From NCBI RefSeq assembly GCF_041022165.1, contig NZ_CP163302.1, positions 2,108,001 through 2,172,000 of the forward strand: 64,000 nt of DNA, in the 5' to 3' direction. This stretch comes from Sinomonas sp. P10A9 (lineage in GTDB: Bacteria; Actinomycetota; Actinomycetes; Actinomycetales; Micrococcaceae). The notes under the pieces are model-generated. The model was not told the origin of the DNA. It did no database searches and was given only the letters and a program-made list of their open reading frames with translations. Both the position numbers and the translations under genes were made by a program. Positions 44,189 to 53,875 of the stretch are shown piece by piece. Within the stretch, counting starts at the first letter, position 1; each line of letters starts with the position of its first letter.

Positions 44189-44207
44189 GAAGCAGCGCGG
44201 TTGGCAC
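44160..44207 (-). CDS. leuA leader peptide, 15 residues with four consecutive Leu codons
   Basis: GTG at 44207 opens VPTALLLLSCRGGAL, ending with TAG at 44162-44160. The four Leu codons (CTG CTT CTT CTT) in a row are the sign of an attenuation-type leader. TATCGT (44219-44214) ends six bases before the GTG, so the RNA probably begins at this start codon and is leaderless. Ribosome stalling at the Leu codons would free or block the downstream arm that pairs near the leuA ribosome site. Confidence 0.65.
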   Translation of the reverse strand: MPTALLLLSCRGGAL

Positions 44208-44305
44208 AGAGTCACGATAGCACTTGCACCAGAAGGTCGTGGCGGCGCGCCCGTGAGCGTGACGGCGCCCATGTCTAAGATGAAGCCAACTACCCAGGAG
44301 GCAGC

Positions 44306-46279
44306 ATGACGAGCCCAGCCAGCCCACACGCGCCATCCGGCGTCGACCGCCAGTACTTCGACGAGAAGGTGCGCGCACAGGATGACCTGTACCGCCACGT
44401 CAACGGAGGGTGGCTGAGTTCGACGGAGATCCCCTCGGACCGCGCCTTGGTCGGGACGATGGTCCAGCTGCGGGACGAAGCGGAGGCCAACGTGCGCGCC
44501 CTGATCGAGGAGCTCGCCACCGCGGAGCATCCCGATGGGTCGGATGAGTCGAAGATCGGCGCGTACTACCGTTCCTTCATGGATGCCGACGCCGTCGAGC
44601 GGCTCGGAGCCGCGCCGCTGCAGCCCCTCCTCGCCGAGATCCACGGGGTGGACGACGTCGCGTCCCTCGTGGCGACGTCGGGTCGCCTCGGGCGCGGGGG
44701 AACCGAGGGCCTCTTCGGCTACTACGCGGCTCCGGACGCCGGAAACCCTGAGCGCGTGGTGCTGTACATCAGTCAGGGCGGACTCGGGCTTCCTGACGAG
44801 TCGTACTACCGCGAGTCGAAGTTCGCCGAGGTCGTCACCGCGTACGAGGGGTACCTTCGGGATGCGTTCGCCCTCCTGGGCTCGGCGACTGCCGAAGCCG
44901 ACGCCGCGGCGGTCCTGGGGGTGGAGAAGCGGATCGCAGGCCTCCACTGGGACCGCGTGACCCTGCGGGACCCGCAGAAGACCTACAACCTCCGCACCGA
45001 GGCCCAGGCCAGCGAGGCCTTCCCGCACTTTGCCGCGTGGGCGCTGGCAACCGGCATCACCTCCGAGGCCCGTGCGGAGCTGGTCGTCGGCAATCCGGAC
45101 TTCCTCGCCGGCATCACCGGTCTGCTGGAAGAACTCCCGCTGCAGTCATGGAAACTCTGGCTGACCGCGCATCTGCTGGGTTCGTCCGCGCCGTTCCTCT
45201 CCGCGGTGTTCGTTGACAGGCACTTCGCGCTCTACGGGACCGTGCTTTCGGGAACCCCCCAGAACAAGGAGCGGTGGAAGCGCGGCGTGGGGGCCGTCGA
45301 AGCCGGGTTGGGCATGGCCGTGGGCCGGCTCTACGTGGCGCGGCACTTCCCCGAAGGCCACAAGGAGGCGATGGAGGCCCTTGTTGCGAACATCGTCGAG
45401 GCATACCGCGAGAGCATCTCGGGACTGCCCTGGATGAGCGAGGACACGCGCCAACGTGCGCTCGAGAAGCTCGCGGCGTTCCGTCCCAAGATCGGCTACC
45501 CGGACGAGTGGATCGACTTCTCCGGGGTGGTCGTGGACGACGCGGACCTCCTTGGCAACGTCCGGCGGGCAAGCGCCGCCGAGCTCGACAGGCTGCTCGA
45601 CGAGATCGGCAAGCCCGTGGACCGCGTCAAGTGGCTCATGACTCCGCAGACGGTCAACGCGTACTACCACCCCCTCATGAACGAGATCGTGTTCCCGGCG
45701 GCCATCCTCCAGCAGCCCTTCTTCCACCCGGACGCCGACCCCGCCGTGAACTATGGGGGCATCGCCGCCGTCATCGGTCACGAGATCGGCCACGGCTTCG
45801 ATGATCAGGGGTCGCAGTTCGACGGCACCGGCGCCCTGCGGAACTGGTGGACCGATGAGGACCGCACAGCCTTCGTCGCCTTGACCAGCCGCCTGGTGGA
45901 TCAGTTCGACGCCCTCTCCCCCGCTGAGACACCGGGACACACGGTGAACGGCCGACTCACGCTCGGCGAGAACATCGGCGATCTGGGGGGGATAGGCATC
46001 GCCTACAAGGCGTACCAGCTCAGCTTGGACGGCGGGGAGGCACCGGCCATCGACGGGCTCACGGGCGCCCAGCGGTTCTTCATCTCGTGGGCCACAGTGT
46101 GGCGGCAGGTGTGCCGCCCCGAGGAGACGCTCCGGCGCCTCTCGATCGACCCGCACTCGCCCAACGAGTTCCGGACCAACGCCATCGTGAAGAACGTCGA
46201 CGCCTTCCACTCGGCCTTCGACGTGACTGAGGGAGACGGGATGTGGCTCGCCCCCGAGGAGCGGGTCACGATCTGGTAG
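44306..46279 (+). CDS. M13-family zinc metallopeptidase (neprilysin/PepO-like)
   Basis: This 657-residue gluzincin of family M13 cleaves peptides up to about 40 residues. Zinc and catalytic motifs are intact: VIGHEIGHGFDDQG (HExxH), GENIGDLGG (third ligand Glu), substrate motif NAYYHP, and CRPEETLRRLSIDPHSPNEFR at the C-terminus. It lacks an N-terminal membrane anchor or signal, so it is probably cytosolic, like bacterial PepO. The ATG is preceded by CAGGAGG. It is divergent from the leu leader and ends at a strong terminator. Confidence 0.93.
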   Translation: MTSPASPHAPSGVDRQYFDEKVRAQDDLYRHVNGGWLSSTEIPSDRALVGTMVQLRDEAEANVRALIEELATAEHPDGSDESKIGAYYRSFMDADAVERLGAAPLQPLLAEIHGVDDVASLVATSGRLGRGGTEGLFGYYAAPDAGNPERVVLYISQGGLGLPDESYYRESKFAEVVTAYEGYLRDAFALLGSATAEADAAAVLGVEKRIAGLHWDRVTLRDPQKTYNLRTEAQASEAFPHFAAWALATGITSEARAELVVGNPDFLAGITGLLEELPLQSWKLWLTAHLLGSSAPFLSAVFVDRHFALYGTVLSGTPQNKERWKRGVGAVEAGLGMAVGRLYVARHFPEGHKEAMEALVANIVEAYRESISGLPWMSEDTRQRALEKLAAFRPKIGYPDEWIDFSGVVVDDADLLGNVRRASAAELDRLLDEIGKPVDRVKWLMTPQTVNAYYHPLMNEIVFPAAILQQPFFHPDADPAVNYGGIAAVIGHEIGHGFDDQGSQFDGTGALRNWWTDEDRTAFVALTSRLVDQFDALSPAETPGHTVNGRLTLGENIGDLGGIGIAYKAYQLSLDGGEAPAIDGLTGAQRFFISWATVWRQVCRPEETLRRLSIDPHSPNEFRTNAIVKNVDAFHSAFDVTEGDGMWLAPEERVTIW

Positions 46280-46303
46280 CCGCCAGATCCGCTGCACCGA
46301 AGC

Positions 46304-46335
46304 AGAAGGGCCCGGGCGATCGCCCGGGCCCTTCT
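46304..46335. terminator. Bidirectional terminator, 32-nt perfect palindrome
   Basis: Positions 46304-46335 are fully palindromic (AGAAGGGCCCGGGCGA and its complement), giving a stem of about 14 bp with a GATC loop, between the convergent M13 and LCP genes. Confidence 0.85.
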
Positions 46336-46372
46336 CTCCACTTCTAGCTGGACCGTCTCCGGTTGCTGTCCC

Positions 46373-47908
46373 CTACTGGCCGAAGGCCGACTGGCAGGTG
46401 CTCTCGGCGGCCGTCTGAGCGACGATGTTGTCTGGCACCTTCGGGGTGTAATGCGTGCCGGTGGTGAAGTCCTGGCCCACGTAGACCTGGACGCCGTAGA
46501 CGCCGGCTACCTGCTGCACCTGAGACGACGGGATCCCGAGGCTTGACGCGACGTCCGCGGCGACGTCGGCGAAGTTCGCGCCGTAGTAGACCTTCGTCGA
46601 GGCGGCCGCCGCGGCGGAGAACTGGCTCGTCTTGGTGAATCCCTCGCCGGCCAGGAACTGCACGAGTTCAGCCGCCCGCCCCGTGACTCCAGAGCCGTTC
46701 GCCACCGCGACGGGCTGGAGCGCCTTGTCGTACGCCGGCGCGGCGGTAGAGGATGGTGCGCCCGAGGGCGCCGCGGCACTTGCCGTGGGCGTGGGCGTGG
46801 GTGCCGTGAGGTCTCGGTTGTCCCGGAGCGCCTCGAAGAGCGCTCCGGCGTCCGGCTGCTTGACCTGGACACGGTTGGGATCGCCCGTGTACGGCTCCCA
46901 GGGGACCGTCACGAAAGCGACCTTCCCGAGGTCGACCGCCTTGAGGCGCCCGGCGATCGTCAGCATGGTCTGGGGGCTCGCCAGACCTTGGTCTACGGTC
47001 AGGTTCTTGGTGATGGTGTCAGCGATGGAGAGGAGCTTCGGGACGTCGGTGAGGGTGCCGTCCGACCTGACCTTGCGTGCCAGCGAGGCGAGGAACTCCT
47101 GCTGGGACTTGATGCGGGATAGGTCGCTGCCGTCGCCGACACCGTGACGGCTGCGGAGGAACGACAGCGCCATCTCGCCCTGAACCGTCGACGTGCCCGC
47201 GGGGAGCTTGAGGCCGGACATCGGGTCGTCGATGGCCGCATTCACGCACACCTGGACCCCACCGATCGTGTTCGAGAGGTCCTTGACGGCGTTGAAGTCG
47301 GCGACCATGAAATGGTCGATCTGCAGACCCGTGAGCGCATTGACCGTATCGACCGCGCAGCCCGGGCCAGCCTCCGCCATGGCGGAATTGATCTGGCCCG
47401 CGGGCTGCGCTGGGAAGTCCCTGTTGGACTGCGGATCGTGGCACTTCGGGATCGGAACCATGAGATCGCGGGGGAAGCTGGTCATCGAGACGACCTTGTT
47501 ATCCGCCGAGATGTTCATGAGGATCAGGACGTCGGAGTTGCCGTATCCGGAACTGTCGGCCTGCGAGCCATAGGCCGCATTGGCACCAGAGCGGCTATCG
47601 GTGCCGATGATCAGGATCTGGAGGGCGTCTGTGGCATCGTTGCTCGCGTCCGCCTTCGCGTTGCCTGCGCTCAGCGGCGCCTGGCGCAGGTTCGTGCCGA
47701 GGCGGATGAACCAATACCCGGCGAACGCGAGGACGCCGACGAGCAAGAGCGCTACGATGCCCCCGGTGATCTTGAGCGCGAGGTGCTTGGTCCCCACATT
47801 CCGGATGTGCCGCAGGGGCGTCGATCCATCGGGGCGCGCATGATGCACGCCGGGGCCGCGGGCGGTGCTAGGGGCTACCGCGGGCGCGCCGTCGGCACGT
47901 CGAGCCAA
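46373..47908 (-). CDS. LCP family protein with LytR C-terminal domain
   Basis: This 511-residue enzyme attaches cell-wall glycopolymers and acts outside the membrane. It has a cytosolic N-terminus of about 43 residues, one transmembrane helix (about 46-68), an LCP domain (IIGTDSRSG, NSDVLILMNIS, SFPRDLMVPIP, INSAMAEAGPGCAVDTV, FLRSRHGVGDGSDLSRI), a Pro/Thr/Ala linker, and a LytR_C domain from about residue 395 (VAVANGSGVTGRAAELV). The start is a TTG at 47908 with AGGAAGG eight bases upstream. Paired Cys in the LCP domain may form disulfides. Confidence 0.92.
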   Translation of the reverse strand: MARRADGAPAVAPSTARGPGVHHARPDGSTPLRHIRNVGTKHLALKITGGIVALLLVGVLAFAGYWFIRLGTNLRQAPLSAGNAKADASNDATDALQILIIGTDSRSGANAAYGSQADSSGYGNSDVLILMNISADNKVVSMTSFPRDLMVPIPKCHDPQSNRDFPAQPAGQINSAMAEAGPGCAVDTVNALTGLQIDHFMVADFNAVKDLSNTIGGVQVCVNAAIDDPMSGLKLPAGTSTVQGEMALSFLRSRHGVGDGSDLSRIKSQQEFLASLARKVRSDGTLTDVPKLLSIADTITKNLTVDQGLASPQTMLTIAGRLKAVDLGKVAFVTVPWEPYTGDPNRVQVKQPDAGALFEALRDNRDLTAPTPTPTASAAAPSGAPSSTAAPAYDKALQPVAVANGSGVTGRAAELVQFLAGEGFTKTSQFSAAAAASTKVYYGANFADVAADVASSLGIPSSQVQQVAGVYGVQVYVGQDFTTGTHYTPKVPDNIVAQTAAESTCQSAFGQ

Positions 47909-48004
47909 GGAGAGGGCCTTCCTGAAAAAGAACTGGGGTCAATACATCGTAACCGCACGGTCTGTGAGGTCACTGTGCGAGACCACGATCCCGGCGCGTT
48001 CGGC

Positions 48005-48955
48005 TCAGAATCCGAGCCGGCCCAGCTGCTTCGGATCGCGCTGCCAGTCCTTTGCCACCTTGACGTGCAGGTCCAGGAAGATCCGGGTGCCGAGAAGGGC
48101 CTCGATGCCGCGGCGTGCCGTCGACCCGACCTCGCGCAGGCGGGAGCCGCCCTTGCCGATGATGATGGCCTTCTGGGACGGACGCTCGACGAACAGGTTG
48201 ACCCGTACGTCCAGGAGCTGGTTGTCCTCGCTGCGGCCCTCCCGCGGCAGGATCTCCTCCACGACGACTGCGAGCGAGTGGGGCAGCTCGTCCCGCACGC
48301 CCTCGAGGGCTGCCTCGCGAATGAGTTCCGCGACCATGACGGCTTCCGGCTCGTCCGTGAGCTCACCGTCCGGGTACAGCGGCGGGGACAGCGGCATGTG
48401 GCTGATGAGGATGCCCTCGACTGTCGAGACCTGGTAGCCGTCCTGGGCCGAGACCGGAACGATGTCGGTGAAGCCCTCTCCACCGAGGGCCTCGCGGCCC
48501 AAAGCGTCGACCGCGAGGAGCTGCTCGGTGAGCTGCGCGCGGTCCACGAGGTCCGCCTTGGTCACGATGGCGACAATTGGCTTCCGCGGAACCCCTGCCA
48601 GCTGGTTCGCGATGAACTTGTCGCCGGGGCCGATGCGCTCGTTCGCCGGAAGGCAGAACCCGATCGCGTCGACTTCGGAGAGGGTCTCGGCCACGAGGTC
48701 GTTGAGCCTCTGGCCGAGGAGCGTGCGCGGGCGGTGCAGACCAGGTGTGTCCACGAGGATGAGCTGGCCGTTGTCGCGGTGGACGATCCCGCGGATCGTG
48801 TGGCGCGTGGTCTGGGGCTTCGCCGACGTGATGGCCACCTTCTGGCCCACGAGGGCGTTGGTCAGCGTGGACTTGCCCGCATTCGGGCGTCCCACGAGGA
48901 CGGCGAATCCGGCGCGGTAGTCCGAGGACCCCTGCCCTGCCGAGGTGTCAGCCAT
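48005..48955 (-). CDS. era: GTPase Era
   Basis: Era binds the 3' end of 16S rRNA in 30S assembly. The 316 residues show the GTPase motifs GRPNAGKST (G1), DTPGLHRPR (G3) and TKADLV (G4, with Thr in place of the usual Asn), and a C-terminal KH domain (IIIGKGGSRLREVGSTAR). The start at 48955 overlaps the end of the CBS-domain gene by eight bases, placing it last in phoH-ybeY-CBS-era, a standard actinobacterial operon. Confidence 0.96.
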   Translation of the reverse strand: MADTSAGQGSSDYRAGFAVLVGRPNAGKSTLTNALVGQKVAITSAKPQTTRHTIRGIVHRDNGQLILVDTPGLHRPRTLLGQRLNDLVAETLSEVDAIGFCLPANERIGPGDKFIANQLAGVPRKPIVAIVTKADLVDRAQLTEQLLAVDALGREALGGEGFTDIVPVSAQDGYQVSTVEGILISHMPLSPPLYPDGELTDEPEAVMVAELIREAALEGVRDELPHSLAVVVEEILPREGRSEDNQLLDVRVNLFVERPSQKAIIIGKGGSRLREVGSTARRGIEALLGTRIFLDLHVKVAKDWQRDPKQLGRLGF

Positions 48956-50243
48956 GCGTGCTCCCTGCCTGGTCATTCTGATCGGTGGTGGTCTCCTCGA
49001 CACGTTCTGCGAGGATGTGGGTGATCCTGTTGCGGCGGCCCACACGGCGCTCGGCCGTGAGCCTGACACCGTGGACCTCGGCCGTGCTTCCCACGATCGG
49101 GACCCGCCCGAGCCCCTTCGAGAGCAGGCCTCCGACCGTCTCCACTTCGTCGTCCTCGAGGTCGATGTCGAACAGCTCGCCGAGGTCGTCGAGGCCCATG
49201 CGCGCGGTGACGCGGAACCGGCCGTCGCCCAGATCCACCGACTCGGCCTCGTCGTCGTCATACTCGTCGGCAATCTCTCCCACGAGCTCCTCGATGAGGT
49301 CCTCGAGGGTCACGAGGCCAGCGGTCCCGCCGTACTCGTCGACGACGATCGCAAAATGGATCGACTCCCGCTGGAGCTCCTTGAGGAGATCGTCTACGGG
49401 CTTCGACTCGGGAACGAACCTCGGCTCGCGGGCGAGCGCGTCAACGGCCTCGCTGCGGGCTTCCGGATCCTCGTGGATTCGCGCGGCGACATCCTTGAGG
49501 TACAGGACGCCGGTGACGTCATCGAGGCTCTCACGGAACACCGGCACCCGGGAACAACCAGAACGCAGGAACAGCGTCATCGACTGCTGCAGCGTAGCTC
49601 CCGACTCGATGGCGATGATGTCAGTGCGCGGGACCATGACGGCCCGCACGAGGGTCTCTCCGAGCTCGAAGACGGATTGGAGCAGCTCGGCCTGTTCGTC
49701 CTCGAGGTCCTCGGTGTCACTCGAACGCTCGACGAACTCGCGAAGCTCTGTGGATGTGTACGTCGCATCCTCGTGCTTGGGATCGGTGCCCGTCGCGGCG
49801 CTGCCGAGCCGGACGAGCCAGCTCGGAACGGGCCCCAAGGCCATGCGCAGCCCGTTGGCGAGGGGTGCCGCGACCACGGCAATCTCGAGTGCGTGCTGCC
49901 GTCCCAGCTGGCGCGGAGACACACCGACGAGGAGGAATCCAATGAGCGCCATGACGACCGTCGCCGCGAGGCCTGCGAGCCACACGTTGTCGAGCCAGCT
50001 GTGTACGAGGACCGCAACGGCAACTGCCGCGGCCGTCTCGAACCAGATCCGCCAGAACCGCAGTGCGTGGGCGTGCGGGACGGGGTCCTCCAGGATGCGG
50101 GCAAGGGACGCCGAACGGCCCTCCGCAATCCGCTCCTCGGCATCGTGGCGTGGGAGGAAGGAGAAGGCCGATTCGGCGGCTGTGAGGAAGCCGGCCAGCG
50201 CGACGAAGACGAGGGCGAGGACGAGCAGCAGCGCTGTGGTCAC
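48948..50243 (-). CDS. Hemolysin-family CNNM/CBS-domain membrane protein (CorC/TlyC-like)
   Basis: This 431-residue protein has an N-terminal CNNM domain with four transmembrane helices (about residues 1-130), a tandem CBS pair (about 200-330; VMVPRTDIIAIES, GGTAGLVTLEDLIEELVGEI) and a C-terminal CorC/HlyC domain that binds FAD-like ligands. Family members take part in magnesium or cobalt efflux. It starts at GTG 50243, overlapping the ybeY stop by four bases, and overlaps era by eight, so it is tightly coupled in the operon. Confidence 0.92.
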   Translation of the reverse strand: MTTALLLVLALVFVALAGFLTAAESAFSFLPRHDAEERIAEGRSASLARILEDPVPHAHALRFWRIWFETAAAVAVAVLVHSWLDNVWLAGLAATVVMALIGFLLVGVSPRQLGRQHALEIAVVAAPLANGLRMALGPVPSWLVRLGSAATGTDPKHEDATYTSTELREFVERSSDTEDLEDEQAELLQSVFELGETLVRAVMVPRTDIIAIESGATLQQSMTLFLRSGCSRVPVFRESLDDVTGVLYLKDVAARIHEDPEARSEAVDALAREPRFVPESKPVDDLLKELQRESIHFAIVVDEYGGTAGLVTLEDLIEELVGEIADEYDDDEAESVDLGDGRFRVTARMGLDDLGELFDIDLEDDEVETVGGLLSKGLGRVPIVGSTAEVHGVRLTAERRVGRRNRITHILAERVEETTTDQNDQAGSTHG

Positions 50244-50713
50244 GCCACCGTCTCGCTCGGTGCCGGGCGTCCGAGGAACTCGGTGAGCAGTTCACGCTGG
50301 AGCGTGAACATCTCCTCGCGTTCTTCCGGCTCGGCGTGATCGAAGCCCAGGAGGTGGAGGATCCCGTGCGTCTCGAGCAGGAGCATCTCGTCGTCCGTCG
50401 AATGCCCACCGCGCTGTGCCTGCCGGGCCGCCACCTGAGGGCAGATCGCGACGTCTCCGAGCATTCCCTGCGGGGTCTGCCGACCCGGGGCACCCGGGGT
50501 GAGCTCGTCCATCGGCACCGAGAGGACGTCGGTCGAGCCCGGTTCGTCCATGAGTTCGAGGTGCAGACGCTCCATGGCTTCCTCGTCGACGAGGAGGATC
50601 GACAGTTCCGTCTGCGGATGGAGCCAGAGACGCTCGAACACGAACCGCGCGAGACGCACGAGCGCTTCGGCGTCGATGCTCAGGCCGGACTCGTTGTTGA
50701 CTTCGATGCTCAC
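50240..50713 (-). CDS. ybeY: rRNA maturation endoribonuclease YbeY
   Basis: YbeY is a zinc endonuclease for 16S rRNA 3'-end processing and ribosome quality control. The 157-residue protein has the zinc motif THGILHLLGFDH and the family core STDVLSVPMDE. It overlaps the preceding phoH stop and the following CBS gene by four bases each, which indicates translational coupling. Confidence 0.96.
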   Translation of the reverse strand: MSIEVNNESGLSIDAEALVRLARFVFERLWLHPQTELSILLVDEEAMERLHLELMDEPGSTDVLSVPMDELTPGAPGRQTPQGMLGDVAICPQVAARQAQRGGHSTDDEMLLLETHGILHLLGFDHAEPEEREEMFTLQRELLTEFLGRPAPSETVA

Positions 50714-51792
50714 GGCTCCAGCTTAGACTCAGCGCCCGCGCCCGACGCCGCACCGGGGCCGCGGTGTGCCGCCGCGCGATCGCGGCGACGCTCAAGTTTG
50801 GCGCGCTCGGTGGCATCCCAGCGGCCGTACGCGGCCACAATGTCACCCACGAGCCGGTGGCGGACCACGTCGGAGGCATCCAGGATGGAGAAGCTCACGT
50901 CTTCGACTCCCTGGAGGATCTGCTGCACGATCCTCAGGCCCGACGCGGTGCCGGAGGGCAGGTCGACCTGCGTCACGTCTCCCGTGACCACCATCTTCGA
51001 GCCGAAGCCGAGGCGGGTGAGGAACATCTTCATCTGCTCGGGCGTCGTGTTCTGCGCCTCGTCGAGGATGATGAATGCGTCGTTGAGCGTGCGTCCGCGC
51101 ATGTAGGCGAGCGGCGCGACCTCGATGGTCCCCGCTGCCATGAGGCGCGGAATCGATTCGGGATCCATCATGTCGTGCAGCGCGTCGTAGAGCGGACGCA
51201 GGTATGGATCGATCTTGTCATTGAGGGTTCCCGGGAGGAATCCGAGCCGCTCACCTGCCTCGACCGCGGGCCGCGTCAGGATGATGCGGCTCACGTCCTT
51301 GTGCTGCAGCGCCTGGACCGCCTTAGCCATGGCGAGGTAGGTCTTGCCCGTTCCCGCGGGGCCGATCCCGAAGATCACCGTGTTGGCATCGATCGCGTCG
51401 ACGTAGTCCTTCTGGTTCGCTGTCTTCGGACGAATCGTCCGGCCGCGGCTCGAGAGGATGTTGTGGGTCAGGACGTCGGAGGGACTTGCCACGGTCTGGG
51501 AGCGGAGCATCGCCACGAGTTGCTCGAGGGAAGCCGTCGTGACAGGTGCACCGCTTGCCGCGATCGCGGAGATCTCCTCGAAGAGCCGGCGGATGTGGGG
51601 CGCCTCCGCCGCCGGTCCCACGATTGTCAGCTCATTGCCGCGCGCGTGGATCGACACCGAGGGGAACTGCTCCTCGACGTACCGCAGGGCCTCGTCATGC
51701 GGGCCCAGGATACGGACCATCTCCTCGCTCGAGCCGAAGCGCAGCACCTCGGTGCGCGCCGCCGGGGTCGTGTGCGGGAACTCCGCTGTCAC
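50710..51792 (-). CDS. phoH: PhoH-family ATPase (PhoH-like protein)
   Basis: This 360-residue PhoH-like ATPase, probably an RNA helicase or RNA-linked NTPase, has an N-terminal KH-like or R3H-type region (about 1-110), the Walker A motif GIGPAGTGKTYLA, ILTRPAVEAGERLGFLPG, and Walker B FIILDEAQN. The start is GTG 51792. A TAGGAT hexamer lies at 51850-51855 on the minus strand, giving a leader of about 50 nt. It heads the phoH-ybeY-CBS-era operon. Confidence 0.94.
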   Translation of the reverse strand: MTAEFPHTTPAARTEVLRFGSSEEMVRILGPHDEALRYVEEQFPSVSIHARGNELTIVGPAAEAPHIRRLFEEISAIAASGAPVTTASLEQLVAMLRSQTVASPSDVLTHNILSSRGRTIRPKTANQKDYVDAIDANTVIFGIGPAGTGKTYLAMAKAVQALQHKDVSRIILTRPAVEAGERLGFLPGTLNDKIDPYLRPLYDALHDMMDPESIPRLMAAGTIEVAPLAYMRGRTLNDAFIILDEAQNTTPEQMKMFLTRLGFGSKMVVTGDVTQVDLPSGTASGLRIVQQILQGVEDVSFSILDASDVVRHRLVGDIVAAYGRWDATERAKLERRRDRAAAHRGPGAASGAGAESKLEP

Positions 51793-52111
51793 AGGCAGGT
51801 CTCTCTCCGTAGATGGCTTGGCGTGGGCCTAGTCGGGCACTGTGTTTCTATCCTACGTGCCCCTGCCCCGCCCGAAGGAGCGCCCGCGGCATAGCCGCTG
51901 AGCAGTGCGGCGATGGAGCGTGCCGTTGAAAATATCAATCGTGCATCACTTGGGAAACAGTTGACGCAACGGCCGGGCGCCCGGCGTCGGGCTGTGCCAA
52001 GCTGGACCCTGGCCCGGAGCGATACCACGGGTACCGCACACAGCGGACCATTGTCCTGCGGAGGCAGAGAGCGGCAGGAAGCGCAGGCACGGAGCCATCG
52101 GCGGAGGATCC
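51793..52111. other. 319-bp divergent intergenic region between phoH and the GerMN lipoprotein
   Basis: No gene is visible. On the minus strand TAGGAT (51855-51850) is a probable -10 for phoH. On the + strand there are TTGAAA (near 51934) and TTGACG (near 51960) that could be -35 elements, but no good -10 at proper spacing. A short palindrome CCGGGCGCCCGG lies near 51971-51982. Confidence 0.45.
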
Positions 52112-53080
52112 ATGGGAGAGCAGATGAGGCGGCAGCGGGCGGGTGTGCGGCATCGGCCGGTCCCTGCCGCCGCGCTGCTGGCGGCCTCGCTGCTGCTCGC
52201 CGCGGGCCCATCCCTCGCCGGATGCACCGCCACCGGGACACCTCAGCCGAGCATTGCTGCGGGCTCCACCGCCGGACCGTCCGGGGGGGCGACCCAGGCG
52301 TCGGCCCCGCTCGAGACGTCGCAGACGTCCGCGAAGGCGCCCGTTTACTGGCTCGGAAAGTCCCGGGATGGCGTCTACCTGTACCGCGAGTTCCGCGACG
52401 CGGACGGCAAAGACAACCCCATCGCGACCGCGCTGCGCATCATGATGTCGCAGAAGCCGCTGGACCCGAGCTACTTCACGCCGTGGCAGCCGCCCAAGAA
52501 GCTCGCCGCGTCCGTCTCCGGCCGCAACTACATCACTGTGGATGTCTCCGCCGACGCGTTCAACACGGGTGTGGACGAACCGACGGCACAGCTCGCCGTC
52601 CAGCAGCTCGTCTACACTGCAACAGCCGCCGCGGCGAGCTCCGGCCTGGTCGACGCCGGCCAGCCGATCTCTGTCATGCTCCTCGTCGACGGAAGGACAT
52701 CGCAGCTCGCCTTCGACCGGGTCCAGCTCGGCCAGCTCATGCAACGTGATCCGTCGATGGTCGCGCCCGCATGGATCATCGACCCCCAGGAGGGCGCCCA
52801 GGTCACCGGGGCCCTCAAGGTCTTCGGCCGCGCCACCTCGCCGGACAAGGCCTTCGCGTGGCAGATCCTGCACCGGGACGCCCAAGGGGCCAAGTCGAGC
52901 TACGTGAGCGGCACTGTGACGTCCGGAAACCAGCCCGGCCACGTCGGTGAGTTCACGTTCTCGGTGAACCTCCCGGCCGGCGACTATGAGATCCGTATCC
53001 TGCCGTCCGACGACGCCTCACCGGCCGCCAGCGCCACCACGAGCGCGTGGGACTCGAAGGGCTTCACGGTCACCGGCTAG
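52112..53080 (+). CDS. GerMN/Gmad2-domain lipoprotein
   Basis: This 322-residue secreted lipoprotein has a signal peptide ending at SLAGC, a Ser/Thr/Gly-rich linker, a GerMN domain (about residues 75-215; YREFRDADGKDNPIATALR, ITVDVSADAF) and a C-terminal immunoglobulin-like Gmad2 domain (about 220-320; PAWIIDPQEGAQVTGALKVFGRA split across strands). In non-sporing actinobacteria these proteins are thought to bind cell-wall or lipid ligands; the role is unknown. The ATG has GGAGG just upstream. Its end overlaps the convergent rsmE by four bases. Confidence 0.87.
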   Translation: MGEQMRRQRAGVRHRPVPAAALLAASLLLAAGPSLAGCTATGTPQPSIAAGSTAGPSGGATQASAPLETSQTSAKAPVYWLGKSRDGVYLYREFRDADGKDNPIATALRIMMSQKPLDPSYFTPWQPPKKLAASVSGRNYITVDVSADAFNTGVDEPTAQLAVQQLVYTATAAAASSGLVDAGQPISVMLLVDGRTSQLAFDRVQLGQLMQRDPSMVAPAWIIDPQEGAQVTGALKVFGRATSPDKAFAWQILHRDAQGAKSSYVSGTVTSGNQPGHVGEFTFSVNLPAGDYEIRILPSDDASPAASATTSAWDSKGFTVTG

Positions 53081-53874
53081 GAGTTCTCGGCGTCCCTGCC
53101 GTCGCGGCCACCCCACCGCCCCAGCCGGTCCCCCGCAAGGGCCAGGGCGGCGGGCCCCGCGGTCGAGGACCTCAGCACGTGGGGCCCCAGGAGCGCGAGG
53201 CGCGCTCCTGCGGCGATGAACCGCTCGAGCTCGGCGGGGCTGATACCGCCCTCGGGTCCGACGATGAACAGGATCTCGGCCTCACGCGCACCCTCGTCCG
53301 GGGTGACCGCCGCGAGCACCTCGGAAAGCGATTCGGTGGCCTCTTCATGGAGGACGACGGCGAGCCGCGCCGCCTTGACCCTGGCGGCCAGTCGCGCGCC
53401 GTCGTGCGCAGGATCGACCTCGGGCACCCTCGCGCGCCGCGCCTGCTTGGCCGCCGCGAACACCGCCGAGCGCCACTTCGCGAGAGCCTTCTCTGCCCTC
53501 TCGCCCTTCCAGCGCACGATCGAACGCTCCGCCTGCCACGGGACGATCACGTCCACGCCGAGCTCGGTCGCGGTCTCGGCGGCGAGCTCGTCGCGGTCGC
53601 CCTTGGCGAGCGCTTGGACGAGGACGAGGCGGAACGGCGGGGCCTGTTCGCGCCGGATTGAACCGACGGCGACGCCGAGGACAGAACCCTCAGCGCTGGT
53701 GACCGTTCCGACGGCACGGACGCCCGCGCCGTCGGCCAGATCGACGCCCTCTCCGACCGAGAGGCGCTTGACAGTCACGGCATGGCGGCCCTCGGCGCCG
53801 TCGACGTCCACGACCGTGCCGGGAACGGCGCCGTCGAGCGCACCGGCTGGCACGTAGAACAGGGGCCGGGACAT
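53077..53874 (-). CDS. rsmE: 16S rRNA (uracil(1498)-N(3))-methyltransferase
   Basis: RsmE methylates U1498 in the decoding region of 16S rRNA. The 265-residue protein has an N-terminal PUA-like part (SRPLFYVPAGALDGAVPG) and a C-terminal SPOUT knot with IVGPEGGISPAELE and LLGPHVLRSSTAG, the SAM-binding loop. It starts two bases after the dnaJ stop, so hrcA-dnaJ-rsmE is one operon. Confidence 0.95.
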   Translation of the reverse strand: MSRPLFYVPAGALDGAVPGTVVDVDGAEGRHAVTVKRLSVGEGVDLADGAGVRAVGTVTSAEGSVLGVAVGSIRREQAPPFRLVLVQALAKGDRDELAAETATELGVDVIVPWQAERSIVRWKGERAEKALAKWRSAVFAAAKQARRARVPEVDPAHDGARLAARVKAARLAVVLHEEATESLSEVLAAVTPDEGAREAEILFIVGPEGGISPAELERFIAAGARLALLGPHVLRSSTAGPAALALAGDRLGRWGGRDGRDAENS

Positions 53875-53875
53875 G